From a bacterium (GTDB lineage: Bacteria > Gemmatimonadota > Gemmatimonadetes > Gemmatimonadales > Gemmatimonadaceae), in assembly GCA_021802745.1 (NCBI GenBank), contig JAJZRK010000173.1, positions 1-6,888 on the forward strand: a DNA stretch of 6,888 nt, in the 5' to 3' direction. Every line of letters begins with the position of its first letter. The first letter of the stretch is position 1. Shown here one piece after another: positions 1 through 6,334 of this stretch. The notes beneath the pieces were generated by a model, which saw nothing but the letters and a program-made list of their open reading frames with translations, was not told the DNA's origin and ran no database searches. The position numbers and the translations under genes were made by a program.

Positions 1-2306
1 TGGACGTGAACAACAATCCCGCCAATCCGGTCATCAACACGCGGTCGTTCGGCGAGGATCCGCGGCAGGTGGCGGCGATGTCGGCGGCGTTCGTGCGCGG
101 GGTGCAGGGTGCGGGGGCGGCCGCGACGGCCAAGCATTTCCCAGGGCATGGCGACACCGACACCGACTCGCACCTCGCGCTGCCGGTGGTGAAGAGCAAC
201 CGCGCCCGGCTTGACCAGGTGGAACTGGTGCCATTCCGCGCGGCGATCGCCGCCGGCGTGGCGGGCGTGATGTCGGCGCACATTGCCCTGCCCGCCATCG
301 GCCAGGACAACGCGCCGGCGACGCTGCGCAAGGACGTGATCACCGGCCTGCTGCGCGACACCCTCGGCTTCAAGGGCGTGGCATACACCGATGCGCTTTC
401 CATGGAGGGGATCGGCGGCGGCTACACGGTGGAGAAGAGCGCCGTGGCGGCCGTGAAGGCGGGGGCCGACGTCCTGCTCAAGCCCACCGACATCCGCCGC
501 GCGATCAACGCGGTGGTGGCCGCCGTCGAGAGCGGCGAGATCCCGGTGGCGCGCATTGACTCGTCGGTGCGCCGCCTGCTCGAGATGAAGCTGCGCGTCG
601 GCGTCATCCAGCGTCCCTTCGTCTCGCTGGAGGCGCTGCGCGACACGGTGGGCGCCGCCGAACACCGCGCGCTCGCCGCCGAGATCGCCGAGCGCGCCAT
701 CACGCTCGTGCGCGACCGCGACGCGCTGGTGCCGATGACCCGCGGCGTGCCGACGCTGATCCTCACCTACGCCCCGGAGCAGGACATCGCCGCTGGCCGC
801 ACGTTCAGCGCCACGCTGCGCGGGGCGCTGGGCGGCGGGACGCGCGCCCAGCGCATCGGTGCGCGCACGCCGCGCAGCGAACTGGACTCGCTGGGCGCGG
901 GCGTCCAGCGCGTGGTCTTCAGCACGCACGGCCGGACCGTCGAGGGCGAAGGCAAGCTGGCCATCGCGCCGCAGGTGGCGCAGTGGCTCGACTCGGTGGC
1001 CGCCGTCCGGCCGGTGGTGATGGTGTCGCACGGCAACCCGTATGTCATCCGGCAGTTCCGGAATATCGGGACGTACGCCATGGCCTTCGGCACGGGCGCG
1101 ACCATGGAGAACGCGTCGGCGCTGGCCGTCGCCGGCCGGCGTCCGATCAGCGGCCACTCCCCCATCTCGCTCCCCGGCTTCTACGCGCGCGGCGACGGCA
1201 TTCCGCGCGTCCTCCCGTTCCCGCGCGAAGCGCTCCCGACCGTCATGAAGGATTCGCTGCAGCACCTGCTCGACCGCGCCGTGCGCGACTCGGCCTTCCC
1301 GGGCGCCGTCGCCATCATCGGGCGCAAGGACCGCGTGATTGCCACGGTGAACGCCGGGCACCTCGACTGGAAGGACTCCCCCGCCCCGGACGAGAACACG
1401 CTGTGGGACATGGCGTCGCTCACCAAGGTCACGACGACCCTGTCGTCCATCATGCAGCTGGTGGAGGCCGGCAAGGTGGACATCAACGCGCCCGTGCAGA
1501 AGTATCTCCCCGACTGGCAGGGGCCGAACAAGGAGAAAGTGCTCATTCGGCACCTGCTGATCCACGCGTCGGGTCTTCCCGCCTGGCGGCCGCTGTACAA
1601 GGAGGCGTCGAACGCGGAGCAGGCGATGCAGATCGTCTTCCAGACGCCGCTCGACACGCTCCCCGGCTCCCGCATGCTGTACAGCGACCTCAACTTCATC
1701 CTGCTGGCGCAGGTGGTGCAGCGCGTCACCGGCCAGCGGATTGACGCCTATGCCCGCGAACACGTGTTCGGCCCGCTCAAGATGACCGACACGCAGTTCA
1801 ACCCCGACAAGTCGCTGCTTCCCCGCATCGCGCCCACCGAGGTGGACCCGTGGCGCCAGCGCCACATCCGCGGCGAGGTGCACGACGAGAACGCGTTCAT
1901 CCTGGGCGGCGTGTCGGGGCACGCGGGGCTGTTCTCGACGGCGCACGACGTGGCGCGCCTGTGCCAGGCGTACCTGAACGGCGGCACGCTCGACGGCGCG
2001 CGCATCTGGAGCCCCGAAACGATCCGGCTGTTCACCACGGTGCAGGACTCGACCTTCTCGAACCGCGCGCTCGGTTGGGAGACCCCCAACGGCACCAATT
2101 CGGCGGGCCGCATCATGCGCCGGCCGGCCTTTGGCCACACCGGTTTCACGGGGACGAGCATCTGGATTGACCCGCCGCACGACCTGTTCGTGGTGCTGCT
2201 GACCAACCGGGTGAATCCGACGCGGCAGAACAACAAGATCGGCGGCGTGCGCACGGCGGTGGCCGACCTGGCGGAGGAGCTGCTTGGCGCTGCCCGGCTT
2301 CCTTGA
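1..2306 (+). CDS. nagZ: GH3 beta-N-acetylglucosaminidase (NagZ-like) fused to AmiE-like serine hydrolase, 5'-truncated
   Basis: The reading frame is open at the left edge. The first in-frame codons (from position 3) read DVNNNPANPVINTRSFGEDP, an internal GH3 motif, so the GTG at position 6 is not the real start. By comparison with Bacillus subtilis NagZ, roughly 180-190 N-terminal residues are missing, including any signal peptide. Counting from the codon at position 6, the GH3 barrel shows KHFPGHG (43-49), the NagZ-type Asp-Ser-His catalytic dyad loop (D54, H56) and the nucleophile D129 in YTDALSM. Residues about 215-400 form the GH3 C-terminal alpha/beta domain (SHGNPYVIRQF, PISGHSPISLPG). 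Residues about 412-766 are a beta-lactamase/PF00144 domain with SLTK (S471, K474), a YSD motif (Y559), GVSGHAGLFS and HTG (711-713). In B. subtilis, NagZ and AmiE are separate neighbouring proteins that successively remove GlcNAc and peptide from muropeptides. This fusion probably does both in the periplasm or outside the cell. Location is inferred, and the serine hydrolase half could instead be an esterase or D-Ala-D-Ala peptidase. Confidence 0.9.
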   Translation, partial: DVNNNPANPVINTRSFGEDPRQVAAMSAAFVRGVQGAGAAATAKHFPGHGDTDTDSHLALPVVKSNRARLDQVELVPFRAAIAAGVAGVMSAHIALPAIGQDNAPATLRKDVITGLLRDTLGFKGVAYTDALSMEGIGGGYTVEKSAVAAVKAGADVLLKPTDIRRAINAVVAAVESGEIPVARIDSSVRRLLEMKLRVGVIQRPFVSLEALRDTVGAAEHRALAAEIAERAITLVRDRDALVPMTRGVPTLILTYAPEQDIAAGRTFSATLRGALGGGTRAQRIGARTPRSELDSLGAGVQRVVFSTHGRTVEGEGKLAIAPQVAQWLDSVAAVRPVVMVSHGNPYVIRQFRNIGTYAMAFGTGATMENASALAVAGRRPISGHSPISLPGFYARGDGIPRVLPFPREALPTVMKDSLQHLLDRAVRDSAFPGAVAIIGRKDRVIATVNAGHLDWKDSPAPDENTLWDMASLTKVTTTLSSIMQLVEAGKVDINAPVQKYLPDWQGPNKEKVLIRHLLIHASGLPAWRPLYKEASNAEQAMQIVFQTPLDTLPGSRMLYSDLNFILLAQVVQRVTGQRIDAYAREHVFGPLKMTDTQFNPDKSLLPRIAPTEVDPWRQRHIRGEVHDENAFILGGVSGHAGLFSTAHDVARLCQAYLNGGTLDGARIWSPETIRLFTTVQDSTFSNRALGWETPNGTNSAGRIMRRPAFGHTGFTGTSIWIDPPHDLFVVLLTNRVNPTRQNNKIGGVRTAVADLAEELLGAARLP

Positions 2307-2317
2307 GGCCCAGGCCG

Positions 2318-2346
2318 TTGAACCCCCCCGCTTGCCTGACTAGCTT
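2318..2346 (+). promoter_or_regulatory. Possible sigma70-type promoter upstream of the hesB-nagB operon
   Basis: TTGAAC (2318-2323) and TAGCTT (2341-2346) are separated by exactly 17 nt, in the only sizeable gap before the operon. The -35 matches four of six consensus bases (TTGA) and the -10 only three of six. Transcription would start near 2353, giving a leader of about 40 nt. This is inferred from spacing and position; the motif match alone is weak. Confidence 0.35.
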
Positions 2347-2384
2347 ACATGGACGTATGAAGGCGGTTCGCCGCCCCCCAACCC

Positions 2385-2388
2385 GGAG
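2385..2388 (+). promoter_or_regulatory. Ribosome-binding site of the iron-sulfur carrier gene
   Basis: GGAG lies 6 nt before the ATG at 2395. It is the clearest Shine-Dalgarno sequence in the window and favours the start at 2395 over the second in-frame ATG at 2404. Confidence 0.6.
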
Positions 2389-2394
2389 TGTCCC

Positions 2395-2751
2395 ATGAGC
2401 ACGATGAACACGCCCGAAATCGCCCTGTCGATTTCCGACAACGCGTCCGCGGAGGTCAAGAAGTTCATGGCCGCCGAAGGGGTGTCGCCCGACGTGGGCG
2501 GCCTTCGCGTGAGTGTGCAGCCCGGCGGCTGCTCGGGCTTCAAATACAGCCTGCTGATCGAGGACCAGGCCGCCGACGACGACACCGTCCTCGCGCAGGA
2601 AGGGTTCCGCGTCTTCGTGGACCCGTTCTCGATGCAGTACCTGAACGGCGTCATCATTGACTACGTGACGTCCATGCAGGGGTCGGGCTTCACGTTCAAG
2701 AACCCCAACGCGACCGGCGGTTGCGGTTGCGGCAGTTCGTTCTCCGCATAA
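2395..2751 (+). CDS. HesB/IscA/ErpA-type iron-sulfur cluster carrier protein
   Basis: This 118-residue protein has the normal length of an A-type carrier, a cytosolic protein that receives Fe-S clusters and passes them to target enzymes. All three conserved cluster-binding cysteines are present: C46 in QPGGCSGFKY, and C110 and C112 in the C-terminal GGCGCGSSF. The order of features (short helical N-terminus, GLRVSVQPGGCSG, acidic middle, FVDPFSMQYLNG, IDYV, GFTFKNPNA) matches the family throughout. The start at 2395 is backed by GGAG 6 nt upstream. The gene ends 16 nt before the NagB-LmbE fusion, so the two are probably co-transcribed, although no iron-sulfur enzyme is visible among the neighbours. 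Sequence alone does not separate ErpA, IscA and SufA orthologues, so no symbol is given. Confidence 0.93.
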   Translation: MSTMNTPEIALSISDNASAEVKKFMAAEGVSPDVGGLRVSVQPGGCSGFKYSLLIEDQAADDDTVLAQEGFRVFVDPFSMQYLNGVIIDYVTSMQGSGFTFKNPNATGGCGCGSSFSA

Positions 2752-2767
2752 CACCGAGTCTCTTGCG

Positions 2768-4747
2768 ATGACGTCTGGCCCTCGCCACGACGCCGCTGAT
2801 GCCCGCAAGGCCCGCGACACCGCCCCGGCGGCTCCTCGCGGGCCTTTGCACGTCCCCGGCGCCCTCACTGCGCTCGAGCGCATTCCCACGGTCGTTCTCG
2901 ACGACCATCGCGAAATTGGCGTGCAGGTCGCGCAGCGCATCGCCAGCGTCATCCGCGCCCGCAACGCCGAGGGGCGCGACGCCGTCCTTGGCCTCGCCAC
3001 CGGCTCAACGCCAATCGGGGTGTACCGCGAACTGATCCGCCTGCACCGCGAGGAGGGGCTGAGCTTCCAGCGGGTCGTCTCGTTCAACCTGGACGAGTAC
3101 TACCCGATGGCGCCGGACAACATCCACTCCTACCACCGCTTCATGTGGGAGAATCTCTTCTCCCACGTGGACGCCGACCGGCAGCAGGTGCACATCCCGG
3201 ACGGCATGGTGCCCCGGGGGAAGGTCGAGGCGTGGTGCGCGTCGTACGAGAAGGCCATCCGCGAGGCGGGCGGCATTGACGTGCAGCTCCTCGGCATCGG
3301 CAAGACCGGGCACATCGGCTTCAACGAGCCGGGCTCGGGCGAGCAGAGCCGCACGCGCCTGGTGCACCTCGATACGGTGACGCGCCGCGACGCGGCCGCC
3401 GACTTCTTTGGCGAGGAGTTCGTGCCGCGCGAGGCGCTGACGATGGGCGTGGCGACGATCTTCGCGGCGCGCGAGATCATCATCATCGCCACCGGCGAGC
3501 ACAAGGCGCGCGTGGTGCGCCGCGCCGTCGAGGGGCCGATTGACATCGAGGTGGCGGCGACCTTCCTCCAGCGCCATCCGGCCACCACGTTCTACGTGGA
3601 CGCGGCCGCCGCGGGCGACCTCACGCGCATCGCCACGCCGTGGCTGCTCGACGAGGTGGAATGGACGGGCCAGCGGACGCTCGACGCGGTGACCTGGCTG
3701 TCGCGCACGGTGAACAAGGCGATCCTCAAGCTCACGCCGCAGGACTACGCCGACCACCAGCTGTCGTCGCTCGTGGCGCGGCACGGCGGCTCGGGGGCGG
3801 TCAACGGCCTCGTCTTCAACGAGCTGGGCGCCAAGATCCGCGGCAAGAGCAAGCTGCCGCACGGCAAGAAGGTGGTCTGCTTTTCGCCGCACCCGGATGA
3901 CGATGTCATCTCGATGGGCGGCATTCTGCGCAAGCTCACCGAGAACAAGAACGAGATCATCGTCGCGTACATGACGAGCGGCAACATCGCCGTCTTCGAC
4001 CACGACGTGCGGCGCCACGTGGATTTCCTGCTGCGCATGAACAAGGACGCCGGCATGGGCGGCGCCGAGGTGAAGGCGATGGCGAAGAAGGTGCAGGCCT
4101 TCCTCGCCTCCAAGAAGCCGGGGGACGTGGACATCCCCGAGGTGGCCGACATCAAGCGGCTCATCCGCGAGGCCGAGGCGATCAGCGGCCTCGAGACCGT
4201 CGGGCTGCCGGCGTCGAGCGGACGCTTCCTGAACCTGCCGTTCTACCAGACGGGCAAGGTGAAGAAGGATCCCATCGGCCCGGCGGACGTGAAGATCGTG
4301 AAGAAGCTGCTGGCGGAGACAAACCCGGACCTCATCTTCGTGGCCGGCGATCTCTCCGACCCGCACGGCACGCACCGGATGTGCAAGGAAGCGATAGACG
4401 CCGCCGTGGAGGAGCTGTGGCCGGGCCGTGCGCGCGGACCGCAGACGCACCGGCCGGGCGAGCACGGGGTGTCGCCGTCGCCCGAGGTATGGCTGTACCG
4501 CGGGGCCTGGCAGGAGTGGCCGGTCACGGAGGCCACGTGGCTCGTCCCGATGTCGCAGGAAGAACTGCGCTACAAGATCCAGGCCATCTTCAAGCACCAG
4601 AGCCAGAAGGACTCAATGCCCTTCCCCGGCCAGGACGACCGCGAGTTCTGGCAGCGTGTGGAACAGCGCAACAAGGACACCGCCGCGATCCTCGACCAGC
4701 TCGGCCTCGCCGAGTACTTCGCCATGGAGGCGTATGTCGTTGACTAG
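2768..4747 (+). CDS. nagB: NagB-LmbE fusion: glucosamine-6-phosphate deaminase-like plus PIG-L/LmbE deacetylase-like domains
   Basis: This is a complete 659-residue two-domain protein, against about 240-270 residues for stand-alone NagB. Residues about 37-300 are NagB-like: LATGSTP (76-82, phosphate loop), FNLDEYY with the catalytic Asp D109, GIGKTGHIGFNEP (176-188) with H182 and E187, and the conserved lysine K246. Residue T180 occupies a catalytic-triad position that is Asp in E. coli NagB and Asn in B. subtilis NagB. Residues about 366-659 are LmbE/PIG-L-like: SPHPDDD (373-379, metal ligands H375 and D378, general base D377) and DPHGTH (531-536, with the HxxH pair H533/H536). That family removes acetyl groups from GlcNAc derivatives with zinc. 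The likely overall role is GlcNAc-6-phosphate to GlcN-6-phosphate to fructose-6-phosphate in the cytosol (inference). The ATG at 2768 is the only early ATG in frame, but it has only a weak GAG upstream and leads into an Ala/Arg-rich tail of about 35 residues, so the start is less certain than the rest. Confidence 0.9.
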   Translation: MTSGPRHDAADARKARDTAPAAPRGPLHVPGALTALERIPTVVLDDHREIGVQVAQRIASVIRARNAEGRDAVLGLATGSTPIGVYRELIRLHREEGLSFQRVVSFNLDEYYPMAPDNIHSYHRFMWENLFSHVDADRQQVHIPDGMVPRGKVEAWCASYEKAIREAGGIDVQLLGIGKTGHIGFNEPGSGEQSRTRLVHLDTVTRRDAAADFFGEEFVPREALTMGVATIFAAREIIIIATGEHKARVVRRAVEGPIDIEVAATFLQRHPATTFYVDAAAAGDLTRIATPWLLDEVEWTGQRTLDAVTWLSRTVNKAILKLTPQDYADHQLSSLVARHGGSGAVNGLVFNELGAKIRGKSKLPHGKKVVCFSPHPDDDVISMGGILRKLTENKNEIIVAYMTSGNIAVFDHDVRRHVDFLLRMNKDAGMGGAEVKAMAKKVQAFLASKKPGDVDIPEVADIKRLIREAEAISGLETVGLPASSGRFLNLPFYQTGKVKKDPIGPADVKIVKKLLAETNPDLIFVAGDLSDPHGTHRMCKEAIDAAVEELWPGRARGPQTHRPGEHGVSPSPEVWLYRGAWQEWPVTEATWLVPMSQEELRYKIQAIFKHQSQKDSMPFPGQDDREFWQRVEQRNKDTAAILDQLGLAEYFAMEAYVVD

Positions 4748-4771
4748 CCGTTCCGCCCGGGCCACCCCGTG

Positions 4772-6280
4772 ATGGCGAGCCGGTTCAACCTCCTCGACCT
4801 GCTGGTGCTCGTGACGTACCTCGCCGGGACGACCGCGCTCGGCGTCTGGCTCGGGCGCAACCAGAAGAGCAGCACCGACTACTTCGTCGCCGACCGCAGC
4901 ATTCCGTGGTGGGCCGTGATGTTCTCGGTGGTCGCCTCCGAGACGAGCGCGCTGACGTTCATCTCGATTCCCGGGCTCGCCTACCTCGGCGACCTCGGCT
5001 TCCTGCAAGTCGTCGCCGGATACATTCTCGGACGCATCGTCGTCGCCACGGTGCTGCTCCCGCGCTACTTCGAGGGGCAACTCGTCACGGCCTACACGCT
5101 CCTCGAGACGCGCTTTGGCGCCGCCACGCGCCGGTTCACGAGCGTCGTGTTCATGGCCACGCGCGCCCTGGCCGACGCGGTGCGCGTCTTCGCCACCGCC
5201 ATTCCGATTGCGCTGATCATCGGCCCCGTCATGCCGCGTGAGTACCTGATGCCCACGGCAATCCTGGTGCTCGGCCTCCTGACGGTGATCTACACCTATC
5301 GCGGGGGGATGCGCGCCGTCGTCTGGACCGAGCTCGTGCAGGCGGGCATCTACGTGGCGGGCGGCATTTCCGCTATCGTGCTGCTCGGCAAGTCCACGCC
5401 CGACGGCTGGACCGGCATCCTGCAGCACGTCGGCGACGCCGGCAAGCTGAAGCTGTTCGACTTCTCCACCGCGCTCGACAAGCCGCACACCATCTTCGCC
5501 GGCCTCATCGGCGGCGGGTTCCTCTCGATGGCGTCGCACGGCGCCGACCAGCTGATCGTGCAGCGCCTGCTGTCGGCCCGGTCGCTCCGCGACGCGCAGA
5601 AGGCGATCATCGGCAGCGGCATCGTCGTCTTCGCGCAGTTCACGCTGTTCCTGATGGTCGGACTTGGCCTGTGGTCGTTCTATCAGGGGCGCACGTTCGA
5701 CACGCCGGACGCCATCTTCCCGACCTTCATCGTCGAGCAGATGCCGAACGGCCTGCTCGGGCTGATCGTCGCCGCCGTCGTGGCCGCGACGATGAGCACG
5801 CACTCGGGCGCCATCAATGCGCTGGCCGCGACGACGACGCACGACATCTACATGCCGTTCAGCGGGCGGAAGGCGGACGACCCCGAGACGTTCCGCGTGG
5901 GGCGGCTCTTCGCCCTCGGGTGGGGCGTCGTGCTCACCGGCGGCGCGCTGCTCTTTCCCGAGGGCCGCACGCCGGTGGTCGTCATCGCGCTGTCGATCGC
6001 TTCGTTCACGTATGGCGCGCTCCTCGGCGGGTTCTTCCTCGGCATCTTCGTGAAGCGTGCGCAGCAGCGCGACGCGATTGTCGGCATGTCGGTGGGCATC
6101 CTGACCATGGCGTTCATCGTCTTCGCCAAGCCGATTGCCGCGGCGTATCCATCGCTGGCCGCGGCGCTCGGCCCGTTTGCAGACGTCGCGTGGCCGTGGT
6201 ACGTGCTGATCGGCACCACGATCACGGTGACCGCGGGGAGCCTCAGCTCATTCGTCGGCGCCCGGCGTGCCGCGGCCTGA
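4772..6280 (+). CDS. Sodium:solute symporter (SSS family), probable amino-sugar importer
   Basis: The protein has 502 residues, typical for the SSS family, and about 13 hydrophobic segments, the family's usual number. Family signatures counted from the ATG are the loop TDYFVADRSIPWWAV, then SETSALTFISIPG (S56 onward, first core helix of the sodium site), YRGGMRAVVWTELVQ (176-190) and SHGADQLIVQRLL (255-267). AATMSTHSGAINALA follows (about 339-353), where S342/T343 fall at the position of the Ser-Ser sodium-site pair of vSGLT. It imports a solute across the inner membrane driven by sodium. The substrate cannot be read from sequence, but the flanking NagB-LmbE and kinase genes point to GlcNAc, MurNAc or a related sugar. 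A GTG at 4769 directly precedes the ATG at 4772; ATG is preferred. There is no clear Shine-Dalgarno in the 24-nt gap, so translation may be coupled to the upstream gene. Confidence 0.92.
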   Translation: MASRFNLLDLLVLVTYLAGTTALGVWLGRNQKSSTDYFVADRSIPWWAVMFSVVASETSALTFISIPGLAYLGDLGFLQVVAGYILGRIVVATVLLPRYFEGQLVTAYTLLETRFGAATRRFTSVVFMATRALADAVRVFATAIPIALIIGPVMPREYLMPTAILVLGLLTVIYTYRGGMRAVVWTELVQAGIYVAGGISAIVLLGKSTPDGWTGILQHVGDAGKLKLFDFSTALDKPHTIFAGLIGGGFLSMASHGADQLIVQRLLSARSLRDAQKAIIGSGIVVFAQFTLFLMVGLGLWSFYQGRTFDTPDAIFPTFIVEQMPNGLLGLIVAAVVAATMSTHSGAINALAATTTHDIYMPFSGRKADDPETFRVGRLFALGWGVVLTGGALLFPEGRTPVVVIALSIASFTYGALLGGFFLGIFVKRAQQRDAIVGMSVGILTMAFIVFAKPIAAAYPSLAAALGPFADVAWPWYVLIGTTITVTAGSLSSFVGARRAAA

Positions 6281-6303
6281 CGCCGCGCGCCGCCCCTTGA
6301 ACG

Positions 6304-6320
6304 GGCCGCGTCACGCGGCC
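6304..6320 (+). repeat. Perfect inverted repeat, 7-bp stem with 3-nt loop, in front of the kinase gene
   Basis: GGCCGCG (6304-6310) and CGCGGCC (6314-6320) are exact reverse complements around TCA. The hairpin sits in the 54-nt gap between the symporter and the kinase. It is followed by ATTCTCC rather than a run of T, so it is a poor intrinsic terminator. It could act as an attenuator, an mRNA stabiliser at the symporter 3' end, or an operator. The repeat is seen directly; the function is open. Confidence 0.5.
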
Positions 6321-6334
6321 ATTCTCCGGACCTC

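Noticed and set aside
6..8. GTG at position 6 as the start of the first gene
   Set aside because: Codons before it in frame are coding (Asp of DVNNNPANPV), and the motif it sits in is internal to GH3 proteins. Starting there would delete much of the catalytic barrel.
983..1744. 253-codon + strand frame inside the NagZ-AmiE gene
   Set aside because: It is an out-of-frame shadow with Arg/Gly/Ala-biased composition; the overlapping frame carries the SLTK motif and conserved GH3 C-terminal domain.
2307..2320. GGCC-CA-GGCC repeat after the first stop codon as a terminator
   Set aside because: The arms could only form a 4-bp stem around a 2-nt loop, and no T-run follows.
2146..3087. 313-codon open frame on the - strand spanning three + strand genes and the promoter gap
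   Set aside because: It crosses gene boundaries and has low-complexity Arg/Ala/Pro-rich translation with no domain. It is a shadow frame.
3005..4597. 530-codon open frame on the - strand opposite the NagB-LmbE gene
   Set aside because: Its translation is rich in Arg, His, Leu and Val with no recognisable domain. The + strand frame has clear catalytic motifs over the whole span. Long antisense frames are expected in DNA this GC-rich.
4613..5842. 409-codon open frame on the - strand opposite the symporter gene
   Set aside because: The composition is dominated by Arg, Asp, Glu, His and Gly, with no family motif, and it lies opposite a well-supported membrane protein. It also crosses the end of the upstream gene.
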